Shown: positions 1 to 11,168, numbered from the stretch's first letter. The stretch: DNA of 64,000 nucleotides from Halothiobacillus diazotrophicus (GCF_001663815.1 NZ_CP016027.1:2844965-2908964); one strand, 5' to 3'. Made by a program: numbers and translations. Notes: generated by a model not told the origin, from the sequence alone.

Positions 1-910
<910 letters not shown>

Positions 911-1001
911 GCCGCACTCCACTCAGGCTGACTGTTTCAGCCTGTGAGCATAGCAAGCCCATCGATCCGGCCCAAGAACAAGGACAGGGGCCGGTAGCGC
1001 G

Positions 1002-1868
1002 CTAGTGCAGCAGGCCGAACATCTTCCGGCGCCAGTTCTTGGTCAGCGGGTGATCGCCGCCGAGCACTTCGAACAGGTCCAGCATGCCCCGTCGACCGGC
1101 ATCGTCGTTGAATGTCCGATCGCGACGCATGATTTCGAAGAACTGGCCCAGTGCCCCTTCGTAATCCTGTTGCAGGGCCAGCTGCCCGGCGAGCTGCTCT
1201 CGGGTGGCCAGATCGTTTTCGTCCGCGGCAATACGTGCCAGCAGCTCATCCGTGGCCGGACCCTCGCTGGCGTGCTGGGCCAGATTGATCCGGGCCTTCA
1301 GTTCCTTCACGAGCGGACGGCCGGCTACATCGATGGGCAGGGCGTTGAGGATTTCCATCGCCTGGGCCAATTCGCCGCGACCGACCAGGATGTCCGCCAG
1401 ATCCACGAGAATATCAGCGTTGTTCGGCTCGATGCCGCTGGCTTGCTTGAGCGGCTCGACCACAGCCTCGAGCGGGGCATCGGTGGCCGCCAGTTCACGG
1501 GCCTGTTGGCGCAGTTTGTCGACGTCGGACAGAATGTGCTTCTTCAGGAAATCACGGATCTGGGATTCCGGCAGTGCGCCCGAGAATTGGTCGACGATCT
1601 GTCCGTTGATGACGAGCATCACCGTCGGCAGGCTGCGGACGCCGAAATGGCTGGCCAGTTGCTGTTCCTCGTCGGAGTTGACCTTCGCCAGGCGCAGTTT
1701 TCCTTCGTAGCTTTCGGTGATCTTGGCGAGCAAGGGCATGAGCGTACGACAGGGGCCGCACCACTCTGCCCAGAAGTCCACGAGGATCGGCGTTTCGTGC
1801 GATGCGTCGACAACCCTTGCTTGAAATTCGGGGGCCGTTACCGAGAAAACGTACGGGGAATCGGACAT
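1002..1868 (-). CDS. cnoX: Thioredoxin-domain TPR co-chaperone CnoX (YbbN)
   Basis: The 288-residue protein has an N-terminal thioredoxin fold with WCGPC at residues 36-40 and the cis-proline segment RSLPTVML. An alpha-helical TPR-like half follows and ends with the typical YbbN tail (DDAGRRGMLDLFEVLG). In E. coli CnoX (YbbN) is a holdase that hands clients to GroEL and DnaK. E. coli CnoX lacks a CxxC redox site, whereas this copy keeps CGPC and may be redox-active, as in several other proteobacteria. It has no signal peptide, so it is cytoplasmic. It is transcribed away from parE; the 214-bp gap between them should hold both promoters. Confidence 0.9.
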   Translation of the reverse strand: MSDSPYVFSVTAPEFQARVVDASHETPILVDFWAEWCGPCRTLMPLLAKITESYEGKLRLAKVNSDEEQQLASHFGVRSLPTVMLVINGQIVDQFSGALPESQIRDFLKKHILSDVDKLRQQARELAATDAPLEAVVEPLKQASGIEPNNADILVDLADILVGRGELAQAMEILNALPIDVAGRPLVKELKARINLAQHASEGPATDELLARIAADENDLATREQLAGQLALQQDYEGALGQFFEIMRRDRTFNDDAGRRGMLDLFEVLGGDHPLTKNWRRKMFGLLH

Positions 1869-2082
1869 GTTTGCTCCTCTTGAATGAAAACGACGATGGG
1901 GCGGTGCCCAGCTTGCCGGACAACATGGTGACGCCGCCCGGCATTTTCAAGCGGGACAGGTGGTCTTGCGTGTACACTCGGTACCGAATCGCCGGTCCTG
2001 CCGTTGCCCCGCCGCCCCAGAGGGAAGTCGGCCTGCCCGGTGCCCCGAGCCATCCTTATTCACCGAGTCTGTAGTTGTCATT

Positions 2083-3996
2083 ATGGCTGAATCGATTTCG
2101 AATCAATATGATGCCCGTGCCATCGAGGTTCTGACGGGCCTGGAGCCGGTCCGCAAGCGGCCGGGCATGTATACGGACACCACCCGGCCGAATCATCTGG
2201 CCCAGGAAGTGATCGACAACAGCGTGGACGAGGCGGTCAGCGGTTTCGCTTCGCGCATCGACGTGATCCTGCATGCGGACGGTTCGCTGTCCGTTCAGGA
2301 CAACGGGCGCGGGATGCCCGTCGACATCCATCCGGAGCATCAGGTTTCCGGGGTCGAACTGATCCTGACGCGTCTGCATGCGGGTGGAAAGTTCTCCGAC
2401 AAGGCCTACCGGTTTTCCGGCGGTCTGCACGGGGTCGGGGTCTCGGTGGTGAACGCGCTGTCGGAACGGCTGACCGTGGAAGTCACGCGGGAAGGCCAGC
2501 GCTGGCAGATGGCATTTGCCGATGGGGCGCCGCTCGGTCCCTTGACCGCCGTCGGTACCGTCCCCAAGAAGCAGACCGGCACGTTATTGCGCTTCTGGCC
2601 GCGGGCCAGCTATTTCGATTTCCCCAAGTTCCAGGTCAGCCGTCTGCTGCACGTGCTGCGCGCGAAGGCCGTGTTGTGTCCGGGGCTGACGGTCACGTTC
2701 CTCGACGAGGCGGCTGGCGAGGCGCAGACCTGGCATTACGAGAACGGGCTCTGCGACTACTTGCTGGGTGCGCTGGCCGACCGGGCCATCCTGCCGCCGC
2801 AGGGGTTCGTTGGGCACATGAGCGCCGAGACGGCGGAGCGACCCCAGGCGGTCGACTGGGCGCTGGTCTGGCTCGCCGAGCCGGGCGGCGAGCCGGTGAC
2901 CGAGAGTTACGTGAATCTCATCCCCACGCCCCAGGGCGGGACCCATGTGAACGGTCTGCGTCAGGGGCTGACCGATGCCGTGCGGGAGTTCTGCGATTTC
3001 CGCAACCTGGTGCCTCGCGGGGTCAAGCTGTCGCCGGAGGACGTGTTCGACCGGGTCGCATTCGTGCTGTCGGCCAAGTTGTCCGAGCCGCAATTCGCCG
3101 GGCAGACCAAGGAGCGACTATCCTCGCGCGAATCGGCCAGTTTCATCGGGGGCGTGGTCAAGGATGCCCTGTCGCTCTGGCTGAACCAGCATCCCGATCT
3201 GGGCGAGGCGATCGCCCGCATGGCCATCGATGCCGCCCAGGCGCGTCTGAAGAACGACAAGAAAGTCGTGCGTAAACGCCTGACGGCCGGCCCCGCGCTG
3301 CCGGGCAAGCTGGCGGACTGCACCGCGACGGATCTCTCGCGCACGGAGCTCTTCCTGGTGGAGGGCGATTCGGCGGGCGGGTCGGCCAAGCAGGCGCGCG
3401 ATCGGGAGTTCCAGGCGATCATGCCCTTGCGCGGCAAGATCCTGAATACCTGGGAGACGGGTGCCGACCAGGTGCTCGCGAGTCAGGAAGTGCACGACAT
3501 CGCCGTGGCGCTGGGCCTGGAGCCGGGCAGCGACGACCTCTCGAAACTGCGCTACGGCAAGGTCTGTATCCTGGCCGATGCGGATTCGGACGGCCTGCAT
3601 ATCGCGACCCTGCTGTCGGCGCTCTTCCTGCGTCATTTCCCGGCACTGGTCCGGGCGGGGCATGTGTTTGTCGCCATGCCGCCCCTGTACCGGATCGACC
3701 TGAACAAGGAAACCTTCTACGCCCTGGACGAGGCCGAGCGCGATGGCATTCTGGCCCGGCTCGACGCCGAGCATCGTCGCGGCAAGCCCCAGGTCACCCG
3801 GTTCAAGGGCCTGGGCGAGATGAACCCCGGCCAGTTGCGCGAATCCACGCTGGCGCCGCAGACGCGCCGGCTGGTGCAACTGGTCATCGAGGAGGATCAG
3901 CCCTATGCCCTGCTCGACATGCTGCTCGCCAAGAAACGGGCCGCCGATCGTCGGGCCTGGCTGGAAACCAAGGGTGATCTGGCCGAGGTGGTCTGA
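2083..3996 (+). CDS. parE: DNA topoisomerase IV subunit B
   Basis: This is the ATPase subunit of topoisomerase IV, which with ParC decatenates daughter chromosomes. The 637-residue protein is close to the usual ~630 for ParE. It shows the GHKL ATPase start (EVLTGLEPVRKRPGMYTDT, then DNSVDEA), the Q-loop segment TQGGTHVNGL, the TOPRIM motif EGDSAGGSAKQARDRE, DADSDGLH, and the C-terminal RFKGLGEMNP block. The frame is open upstream to 1960, but homology begins at ATG 2083, so that start is chosen. tamA follows immediately on the same strand; parC is not in the window. Confidence 0.97.
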   Translation: MAESISNQYDARAIEVLTGLEPVRKRPGMYTDTTRPNHLAQEVIDNSVDEAVSGFASRIDVILHADGSLSVQDNGRGMPVDIHPEHQVSGVELILTRLHAGGKFSDKAYRFSGGLHGVGVSVVNALSERLTVEVTREGQRWQMAFADGAPLGPLTAVGTVPKKQTGTLLRFWPRASYFDFPKFQVSRLLHVLRAKAVLCPGLTVTFLDEAAGEAQTWHYENGLCDYLLGALADRAILPPQGFVGHMSAETAERPQAVDWALVWLAEPGGEPVTESYVNLIPTPQGGTHVNGLRQGLTDAVREFCDFRNLVPRGVKLSPEDVFDRVAFVLSAKLSEPQFAGQTKERLSSRESASFIGGVVKDALSLWLNQHPDLGEAIARMAIDAAQARLKNDKKVVRKRLTAGPALPGKLADCTATDLSRTELFLVEGDSAGGSAKQARDREFQAIMPLRGKILNTWETGADQVLASQEVHDIAVALGLEPGSDDLSKLRYGKVCILADADSDGLHIATLLSALFLRHFPALVRAGHVFVAMPPLYRIDLNKETFYALDEAERDGILARLDAEHRRGKPQVTRFKGLGEMNPGQLRESTLAPQTRRLVQLVIEEDQPYALLDMLLAKKRAADRRAWLETKGDLAEVV

Positions 3997-4020
3997 TTGC
4001 TTGGGCGGCTGATCCCATGG

Positions 4021-5769
4021 ATGGTGCGGATTGGCGTTGGGACGGCGTGCGTCTTCGGGGTGGCCGGTTCGGGTTGGGCCGGTTCCGGGCCGCACCTTCA
4101 GCTGATCGGGCTTACGGATCCCGCCCTTGTCCGTAATGTTGGTCTGAGCGTACCGCCGATCCGTTTCGACTGCTCGGCACCCGAAGTCATGGTGCGGCGT
4201 TATCTGGCGAGCGCCAGCACGGCCGCAGAGCAGGCGTTGCAGGCGCTGGGCCACTTCAATGCGACGATACAGTCTCGGGCGATCGATCAGAATGACTGTC
4301 GGGAGCCCCAGCTCGACATCGTGGCCGGGCCGGTCGTTCATGTGACCGATGTCGCCCTGGACCTGCGCAATGCGGCAGGGGACGATCTGACCCAAGCGCC
4401 CTTCCTCCAGCGCTTCCTCCATTCCGCAGTGCCCGAAACCGGTTCGCCGCTCAATCAGGCCGCCTACACGGATCTTCGGGAGGGCATCTGGTCCCGGGTG
4501 CGGGGGCAGGGGTATCTCGATGCGCGATGGACGACCCATGAACTGATCGTCGACCCTGTGCATAACACCGCGCGTTTCGTGCTCACGCTGGAAGCCGGCC
4601 GCCCCTACCGGATTGGGAAGATCAGCGTCGACCAGTCGATACTGGAACCGGCGCTGGCCGAACGCCTGACGGGCAGTCGTCCCGGCGATCCCTACAGTAC
4701 CCGCACCCTGGTCGCCATGAACCAGAACCTTATCGCCAGCGGCTATTTCAGTGACGTGCGTGTCCGTCCCGAGGTAGACAATCGACAGAGCGACACGGTC
4801 CCCATCACGATCAAGACGACGGCAGCCCCGCGTTCGTCCTACGAAGCACGCGTCGGCTATGGTACGGATACCGGGGCGCGGATCGGTGCGAAAATGGCCC
4901 GTCGCTACATCAATGCCGCGGGCCATCACTGGAAAGCGGATTTTTCGTTGGCCCAGCGGCAGCAGACGCTGAACGCAACCTACACGATTCCGCGGCTTTC
5001 CGATCCGCTGAATCAGCATTACGACCTCTATGCTACGGTCGATCGGGAAAAAAACCTCGGTATCACGACGCTTTCGTCGACGACGGGCCTTCAGTGGGTT
5101 CGCGATTTCAATCGTTGGACCAGCGCACTGTTCACCGAGTATCTGGTCGAGCGCAGCCAGTTCGGCAGCAATCCCGCCATCACCAGCCATTACTGGCTGA
5201 TGGGCGCGCGCCTCGGCTGGCAGAACCTCAATGACCCGCTGTTTCCGACCCGGGGGCTGGTATTCAGCAGTTCGCTCAGCACTGCTGCTCGACCGTTGCT
5301 GTCCAGTGCCTCGCTGCTGCGTGGGCAGATGATGCTCGGGGGCCTTTATCCGCTCGGCAAGTGGATCCTCAAGGGGCGGGTCGAGCTGGGGGGACTCAAT
5401 ACCAGCAACTTTACCCAGTTGCCGAAGACCCTGCGGTTTTTCGCCGGCGGTGATCAATCCGTGCGGGGTTACGCTTACCAGTCGCTGGGGCCGACGGATA
5501 GCACGGGGCAGGCGATCGGGGGGCAGTACCTGTTTACCGGCAGCGTGGAGGTCATGCATCCGGTTCATGGACAGAACTGGTACGGCGCCGCGTTTGTGGA
5601 TACCGGCAATGCCTTCGATACGTTGCAGCGTATTCATCTCTTCACGGGGGCGGGTGTCGGTGTGCGTTGGCGCTCGCCGGTAGGCATGGTCCGGGTGGAT
5701 GTGGCGTATCCCTTCGACGGCACACGGCGGGTGCCCCGATTGAGTCTGGGCATCGGAGCGGCATTCTGA
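4021..5769 (+). CDS. tamA: Translocation and assembly module outer-membrane subunit TamA (Omp85 family)
   Basis: TamA is an Omp85/BamA-family outer-membrane barrel with N-terminal POTRA domains that works with TamB in outer-membrane protein assembly and lipid transport. The 582-residue protein has a signal peptide (hydrophobic core GVGTACVFGVAGS, cleavage near GWA), POTRA-like sequence to about residue 260, and a C-terminal barrel with the Omp85 motif VRGY and a terminal phenylalanine. ATG 4021 gives a clean signal peptide; a TTG at 3997 that abuts the parE stop is a less likely start. It overlaps tamB by TGATG, so translation is probably coupled. Confidence 0.92.
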   Translation: MVRIGVGTACVFGVAGSGWAGSGPHLQLIGLTDPALVRNVGLSVPPIRFDCSAPEVMVRRYLASASTAAEQALQALGHFNATIQSRAIDQNDCREPQLDIVAGPVVHVTDVALDLRNAAGDDLTQAPFLQRFLHSAVPETGSPLNQAAYTDLREGIWSRVRGQGYLDARWTTHELIVDPVHNTARFVLTLEAGRPYRIGKISVDQSILEPALAERLTGSRPGDPYSTRTLVAMNQNLIASGYFSDVRVRPEVDNRQSDTVPITIKTTAAPRSSYEARVGYGTDTGARIGAKMARRYINAAGHHWKADFSLAQRQQTLNATYTIPRLSDPLNQHYDLYATVDREKNLGITTLSSTTGLQWVRDFNRWTSALFTEYLVERSQFGSNPAITSHYWLMGARLGWQNLNDPLFPTRGLVFSSSLSTAARPLLSSASLLRGQMMLGGLYPLGKWILKGRVELGGLNTSNFTQLPKTLRFFAGGDQSVRGYAYQSLGPTDSTGQAIGGQYLFTGSVEVMHPVHGQNWYGAAFVDTGNAFDTLQRIHLFTGAGVGVRWRSPVGMVRVDVAYPFDGTRRVPRLSLGIGAAF

Positions 5770-8700
5770 TGCGGGGGTGGCGGGTTCTGGGATCGGTCTT
5801 CGTTTGGAGCACGGCCGTGTTGACTTGGGCGGTCGGTATCCTCTTTGCGACGCTGTTCACCGGATTCGTCTGGCTCACGGCTACGGAGTCGGGTACGCAC
5901 TGGCTGATTGCCCAGGCAGGCCAGCGCATCGCGGGACTGCACATCGATGCCAGTCACGGCACTCTTTGGCGTGGACTGACCCTGTCGGGCCTTCGGCTTC
6001 ATCAGGCGGACGGCCTCACGGTGGACGCCGGACAGGTCGAAGTTCAGTTGGACTGGCGGCAATTCTGGCATTTGAATCTGCAGATGCACCGATTGACCGC
6101 TGCGGATGTGCAGATTCATTTGCCGTCCCCTTCGGGTCAGTCCCCAACGGTCGCGAAACCGCTGGATCTGAACGATCTGCCACTGAAGCTGCCCGTCGGG
6201 GTGGACGTTACGCAACTCGCCCTGCAGCGGCTGGCGGTCTACCTGCCAGACGGCAACGCCTATCGGCTGGACGATCTGGTCGCCCGGGCTCATGCGGGGC
6301 ACGAGGTGTTGTCGCTGCAGGTGAGTCGGTTGACGGGCGTCGTGCCGGGCGAGATCCGGGTGGGATTGCAGGGCGATCTGACGGTCGCGACCGCGCGTCC
6401 TCATCGAGTGACGGGCCGATTGCAGGGCGGCATCGATCTGCCCCAGGGCTGGTTGGCAGTCTCGGGTCGATTAAGCGGGAAGTTGTCGGATGTCGAGGCG
6501 GAATGGTCCGGCGTGTGGACCGGTTTCGACCTGCCGGGTGCGCGCTTCCAGGCCCGGACCCGGATCACGCCCACCCGGTTGACCTTGGCGCGGGTTGCTC
6601 TGGATACCCTCGGGGGAACGGTCTGCGCGCAGGGCGATCTCGATTACGCCGATGGCTGGCGGTTAGCCCTGTCCGGCAGGGCCGAGGCGCTGGATCCCGG
6701 CCTGCTTGCCCCATCGGTGCCCGGCCGGTTGGCATTCGATTTCCAGACGCAGTTGACCGCCGGTATCGGTGCGATCCCCGTTAAGGGGCAGATCGATCTC
6801 ACCCGGATTCGTGGGGTTCTGGCGCACTTGCCCATTCAATCGCTGACGGCGCATCTCGGGTTGGCAGATCAGCAGTTGAACCTGGCGCTTTCGGGCGATC
6901 AGGTGTCCGGGGGTACCCTGAGGCTCACGGGGCGTCTGGGGCTGGCGGATACGCATTCGATGACGCTGAACGTGACTACCCGACAGATGGATGTGGCGCC
7001 GCTGCTGGCTTCTCTGCCGATCGGCGCCCACGCGCGCACGGATGTGGACCTCTCGCTCCAGGGCGAACTGGGTCGCGATCCGGTACACGATGCCCGGCTG
7101 GATGGACACCTGGCCCCCCTGCGCCTGGATCTGGTTCTGCCTGAGACGTCGAACGCCCCGGCGCATTCGGTTCTGCTCACCGGCGATGTGCAGGGTTCGG
7201 TTCAGGGTGGGCGGGCACAGATCACGAAGAGCAAATGGCATTGGGGCAATGCGCGTCTCACGGCGCGCGGCGATCTGGACTGGGTGCGGCCGGATGGGCC
7301 CATGTCGCTGAAGGCGGCGCTGTCTGTCCCGGATCTAGGACGGATACCGCTGACGGCATTCGGCTTGCCGGCGGCCACGGGCAGTGTGCAGCTGGAGACG
7401 GACCTGCATGGGACACTGGGGCATCCGACGGGCCTCGTTGCACTTCATGCCCGTCATCTCGGTGCGTTGGACTGGCGTATGGGGCAGCTCGATGTCCAGG
7501 CACGGGTTGCCCGGGGCGGGCATACACTGGCCGAATCGCCGGTCGATGTAAGCCTGACGGCCACGGGCGTGGGTCGACAGACCGCTGCGCCAGGCGACGC
7601 ATCGATGACCACGTCGCCGGCCGAGACCTGGCTGGATCGGCTCAGTCTGTCCATCAAGGGGCGTTGGGCGAAACAGGCCATCGTGATGGCGGCCCAGTCA
7701 CCCGAGGGCACGCTGGCGCTGTCCGCAACGGGCGGCATGTCTGGGGCGGGGGCGCAGAGCGTCTGGCAAGGTCGTCTGGAGCGCCTGGATATTTCCGCGC
7801 CGAAATCCCGCGCAAGGCATGCACGTACGATCGATTGGGGCCAGTGGCGTCTGGCGTCGCCGGCGCCGCTCACCGTCTCGACGCGGGTGCAGAAGCTGGG
7901 CACGACCTGCCTGACGCAGGCGGATTCCCGACTGTGCCTTTCCGGTAGCCATCAGGCCGGGGCCAGTACCGCCGCGTTGACGGGGAATCTGTCATTGTCG
8001 CTCCTCGCACCCTGGTTGCCGGAGGGCATGCATCTGCCCGGCCGACTCGTTCTGGATGCGCAGGGCGGCCAGGGTCAGGACGGGGCGATGAGTGGCCATG
8101 CGCAGCTGACCCTGCCGGATAATGTGGCGAGCCTGCCCGATCTGGATGCGGGGAGACCTTTTGCGTACCGTCAGGTTCGTCTGGATGCCCGGCTGTCCGG
8201 GGATCAGCTGGCAATGCACTACCAGGCGCGGGTGCCCCAGTTGCTGACGCTGAACGGCGACGGATCGGTGCAACTGACCGGTTCGCAAAATATGAATCTC
8301 GCCACGCGGATCCAGATGGCGGATCTGGGCGTCCTGGCCTTTGCCGTACCGCAGGCAACCCGGATCGCCGGGCAGGCCGAGGCGGATATTTCCGTCGTCG
8401 GACCTGTGGCGCATCCGCGACCCAGCGGTCGTTTTCAGGTGCGTGGTCTGGGGTTTGTCCTGCCGGATACCGGTGTGGGGTATGACCAGGGAACGGTCGA
8501 TGGGTCCATCGATGCCCAGGGCCAACTGCGGTTTACGGGACAATTGGTGGGGCAGATCCAGGATCGGAAAACCGACGGGCAGGCTGATGCGGCCAGCCGT
8601 GCCATGGCGTCGGGGGCATTGCGCATTCAGGGCACTGGCAATCTGGCGCAATTGCCGGATTGGCATCTCGACGCCCGGATCGACGGCAATGCCGTGCCGG

Positions 8701-9602
8701 TCCTGCGCCTGCCGTCGCTGCTTGCGGATGCCAGCCCCTCATTGACCGTTCAGGCGAATCAGGACGGGGCGACGATCGGTGGTTCGGTGCTGCTGCCCCG
8801 CGTGACGGCACGCATCGAGAAGTTGCCCGAATCCGCGGTGCGTTCCTCGCCGGATCTGGTGATCGTGGGCGCCAAGGCGACGCCGAAGACGACCGGTTAT
8901 CCGGTGCAGGGGGATGTCGCGCTCAAGCTGGGCGATGCGGTGAGCCTCGCGGGCATGGGGTTCTCCACGGGGATCACCGGTCAGCTCAACCTGCGCCTGC
9001 GCCCGGAAAAACCCCTGGCGGCCTTTGGGGAAATCGACCTGAAGAACGGCGTGTACAAGGCTTACGGGCAGAATCTGGCGATCCAGAGCGGTCAGTTGAT
9101 CTTTGTCGGGCCCCTGACCGATCCCGGGTTGTCGGTTACCGCATCGCGGACCGTGGACAGTGACGTGGTGGGCCTGAAGATCGGCGGAACCCTGCATGAT
9201 CCGAAGACCACGGTTTATTCCCAGCCCAGCATGCCGGAGTCCGATGCCCTGTCATTGTTGCTGACCGGGCGAAAATTGAACGGCAGCAGTTCGACGGATG
9301 CGTCCATGCTCATCAATGCGATCACCGGCCTGGGCATCGCGCAGGGAGACGATATCGCCCGCGATATCGGCCAGCGTTTCGGGCTGGACTCCATCGGTCT
9401 GGATACGACCGGCGGCCTGACGGGCACCCGGCTGACGCTGGGCAAGCGCATCGGCGACAATCTGCTGGTCCGTTATGCCATCGGCGTGACCACCGGGGTT
9501 GGGGAAGTGATTACGGAATACAAACTCAATAGACTGTTCGCCATTGAAGTGACGGCCAGCCCGACAGCGACGGGCGGCGATTTGATCTATCGGATTCATT
9601 GA
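5769..9602 (+). CDS. tamB: Translocation and assembly module inner-membrane subunit TamB
   Basis: The 1277-residue protein compares with about 1259 in E. coli. It has one N-terminal membrane anchor (residues about 8-38), a long beta-rich AsmA-like body, and the conserved C-terminal TamB (DUF490) domain with the segments GQNLAIQSGQLIFVGP and DALSLLLTGR. TamB spans the periplasm as a hydrophobic groove and pairs with TamA in the outer membrane. The start is ATG 5769, overlapping the tamA stop. The frame is open back to 5667, but that stretch reads across the end of tamA. The next gene starts in the stop codon (TGATG at 9600-9604). Confidence 0.95.
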   Translation: MRGWRVLGSVFVWSTAVLTWAVGILFATLFTGFVWLTATESGTHWLIAQAGQRIAGLHIDASHGTLWRGLTLSGLRLHQADGLTVDAGQVEVQLDWRQFWHLNLQMHRLTAADVQIHLPSPSGQSPTVAKPLDLNDLPLKLPVGVDVTQLALQRLAVYLPDGNAYRLDDLVARAHAGHEVLSLQVSRLTGVVPGEIRVGLQGDLTVATARPHRVTGRLQGGIDLPQGWLAVSGRLSGKLSDVEAEWSGVWTGFDLPGARFQARTRITPTRLTLARVALDTLGGTVCAQGDLDYADGWRLALSGRAEALDPGLLAPSVPGRLAFDFQTQLTAGIGAIPVKGQIDLTRIRGVLAHLPIQSLTAHLGLADQQLNLALSGDQVSGGTLRLTGRLGLADTHSMTLNVTTRQMDVAPLLASLPIGAHARTDVDLSLQGELGRDPVHDARLDGHLAPLRLDLVLPETSNAPAHSVLLTGDVQGSVQGGRAQITKSKWHWGNARLTARGDLDWVRPDGPMSLKAALSVPDLGRIPLTAFGLPAATGSVQLETDLHGTLGHPTGLVALHARHLGALDWRMGQLDVQARVARGGHTLAESPVDVSLTATGVGRQTAAPGDASMTTSPAETWLDRLSLSIKGRWAKQAIVMAAQSPEGTLALSATGGMSGAGAQSVWQGRLERLDISAPKSRARHARTIDWGQWRLASPAPLTVSTRVQKLGTTCLTQADSRLCLSGSHQAGASTAALTGNLSLSLLAPWLPEGMHLPGRLVLDAQGGQGQDGAMSGHAQLTLPDNVASLPDLDAGRPFAYRQVRLDARLSGDQLAMHYQARVPQLLTLNGDGSVQLTGSQNMNLATRIQMADLGVLAFAVPQATRIAGQAEADISVVGPVAHPRPSGRFQVRGLGFVLPDTGVGYDQGTVDGSIDAQGQLRFTGQLVGQIQDRKTDGQADAASRAMASGALRIQGTGNLAQLPDWHLDARIDGNAVPVLRLPSLLADASPSLTVQANQDGATIGGSVLLPRVTARIEKLPESAVRSSPDLVIVGAKATPKTTGYPVQGDVALKLGDAVSLAGMGFSTGITGQLNLRLRPEKPLAAFGEIDLKNGVYKAYGQNLAIQSGQLIFVGPLTDPGLSVTASRTVDSDVVGLKIGGTLHDPKTTVYSQPSMPESDALSLLLTGRKLNGSSSTDASMLINAITGLGIAQGDDIARDIGQRFGLDSIGLDTTGGLTGTRLTLGKRIGDNLLVRYAIGVTTGVGEVITEYKLNRLFAIEVTASPTATGGDLIYRIH

Positions 9603-10291
9603 TGGCGATACTTTTGTTGGCGGGTTTGGGGTTGTTTGCGCTGCTGTCGTGGTGGCCGGGCTGGTGGGTTCGGCAGGTGATGGCGCGCCATCGGGCGCCG
9701 GTCGATCGCTATCCGTTCTCGGGCGGCGATCTCGCGCGGTATCTGCTCGATCGGCGGGGCCTTGCCGACGTGACCGTCGAGATGACCAAGGACGGCGATC
9801 ATTACGATCCGCATAGCCGTAGCGTGCGCCTGTCGCCCGAGAACTTCAGTGGGCGTTCGTTGACGGCCATTACCGTGGCCGCCCACGAGGTGGGCCATGC
9901 CCTGCAGCATGCCGAGGGCGATCCCGCGTTCGAGCGGCGCCAGGAGATGGTCGAGCGCAGCGCCTGGGCGCAGCGGGTGGCCGGCTGGCTGCTGGTGGCG
10001 ATTCCGGTGGTGACGGTGCTGGAAAAGCAGCCGATGCCGGCGCTGGTCATGCTGGTGGTGGGGGTGCTCACCATGGCCGTCCCCCTGCTGGCGCAGCTGT
10101 CCAACCTGCCGATCGAGATGGATGCCAGTTTCAATCGCGCCCTGCCCATGCTGGAACAGGGCGGCTGGCTGACGAAGACGGAACGCAAGCCGGCCCGTCA
10201 GATTCTGCGTGCCGCCGCCCTGACCTACGTGGCCCAGGCGATCGGCTCGCTGCTCAACGTGCTCAAATGGCTGCGCGGGCTTAGAATGTGA
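9602..10291 (+). CDS. YugP-type membrane zinc metallopeptidase
   Basis: The 229-residue protein has an N-terminal membrane helix, then an HEVGH zinc-binding motif (AAHEVGHALQHAEG) and two further hydrophobic segments at about residues 125-165. This matches the YugP-like zinc metallopeptidase family (Pfam Zn_peptidase_2), whose physiological substrates are mostly unknown. ATG 9602 overlaps the tamB stop, implying translational coupling with the tam operon. A substrate in envelope assembly is possible from context only. Confidence 0.85.
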   Translation: MAILLLAGLGLFALLSWWPGWWVRQVMARHRAPVDRYPFSGGDLARYLLDRRGLADVTVEMTKDGDHYDPHSRSVRLSPENFSGRSLTAITVAAHEVGHALQHAEGDPAFERRQEMVERSAWAQRVAGWLLVAIPVVTVLEKQPMPALVMLVVGVLTMAVPLLAQLSNLPIEMDASFNRALPMLEQGGWLTKTERKPARQILRAAALTYVAQAIGSLLNVLKWLRGLRM

Positions 10292-10364
10292 CCCATTTGC
10301 CGCCGGGTTTGCGATGCCCGCCCGGCCAATCAGCCGATTCATTCATGATTTTCAAGGATTTTCC

Positions 10365-11135
10365 ATGCACAGCCCCTTTCTCGAGACCGCCCTTGCCGCT
10401 GCCCGCGCCGCCGAAACCGTGGTGCGCAAATACTGGCAGCAGAACATCGACATCACCATCAAGGCGGACGCCTCGCCGGTGACGATCGCCGATGTCGAGA
10501 CCGAGGAGGCGATCAAGGCCGTGATCCTTGCTGCGTTCCCCGATCACGGGTTTTACGGCGAGGAAACGGGCAAGACCCGCCCCGAGGCCGAGTACACCTG
10601 GCTCGTGGATCCGATCGACGGCACCAAGAGTTTCGTGCGCGAATACCCGTTCTTCTCCACGCAGATCGCGTTGATGAAGGGCGATGAGCTGATCCTGGGC
10701 GTGTCCAGCGCGCCGGTGTTCGGCGAGTATGCCTATGCCGAGCGGGGCGGTGGGGCCTTCTGGATGGATAAGGCGGCGCGGGTCAGCCGGATCGACACGA
10801 TCCCGGCGGCCACGCTTTCCGTGGGCAATCTCAAGACGCTGGCGGCAGATGCCGAGGGCTGGGCGGGGCTGGCCGGCATGGTGCGCGAAGTGAACCGGAC
10901 GCGCGGTTACGGCGATTTCTACCACTATCATTTGCTGGCGCGTGGGGCGATCGATCTCGTCATCGAGTCCGACGTCAACGTCTTGGACATCGCCGCCCTG
11001 TCGGTGATCGTGCAGGAAGCCGGAGGCGTGTTCACCGATCTGGACGGCCGACCGGTCGGGTTGGACACGACCACCGTCTGTGCCAGCGCCACCCAGGCAC
11101 TGCATGACGAGGCGCGTCGTCGTCTGGCGCGCTGA
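10365..11135 (+). CDS. hisN: Inositol-monophosphatase-family phosphatase, histidinol-phosphatase (HisN) type
   Basis: The 256-residue protein carries the Li-sensitive phosphatase metal motifs GEETG and WLVDPIDGTKSFV and the C-terminal DIAALSVIVQEAGG block. The overall sequence resembles the HisN branch, which dephosphorylates L-histidinol phosphate to histidinol in histidine synthesis. 3'-phosphoadenosine or inositol phosphatases share the fold, so the substrate is not certain. The start is ATG 10365 because AAGGA lies 6 nt upstream at 10354-10358 and homology begins there. No other his genes are nearby. Confidence 0.78.
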   Translation: MHSPFLETALAAARAAETVVRKYWQQNIDITIKADASPVTIADVETEEAIKAVILAAFPDHGFYGEETGKTRPEAEYTWLVDPIDGTKSFVREYPFFSTQIALMKGDELILGVSSAPVFGEYAYAERGGGAFWMDKAARVSRIDTIPAATLSVGNLKTLAADAEGWAGLAGMVREVNRTRGYGDFYHYHLLARGAIDLVIESDVNVLDIAALSVIVQEAGGVFTDLDGRPVGLDTTTVCASATQALHDEARRRLAR

Positions 11136-11168
11136 GATCGTATCGACCAGGCCAGCTTGGCCGGATCC

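Noticed and set aside
3997..4020. TTG start for tamA directly after the parE stop
   Set aside because: ATG 4021 gives a better signal peptide; the longer start cannot be excluded.
3118..5637. 839-codon minus-strand open frame
   Set aside because: It is antisense to parE and tamA, which have full domain support; long antisense frames are expected at high GC.
10281..11105. 274-codon minus-strand open frame
   Set aside because: Antisense to the HisN-type phosphatase, which has clear catalytic motifs and a ribosome site.
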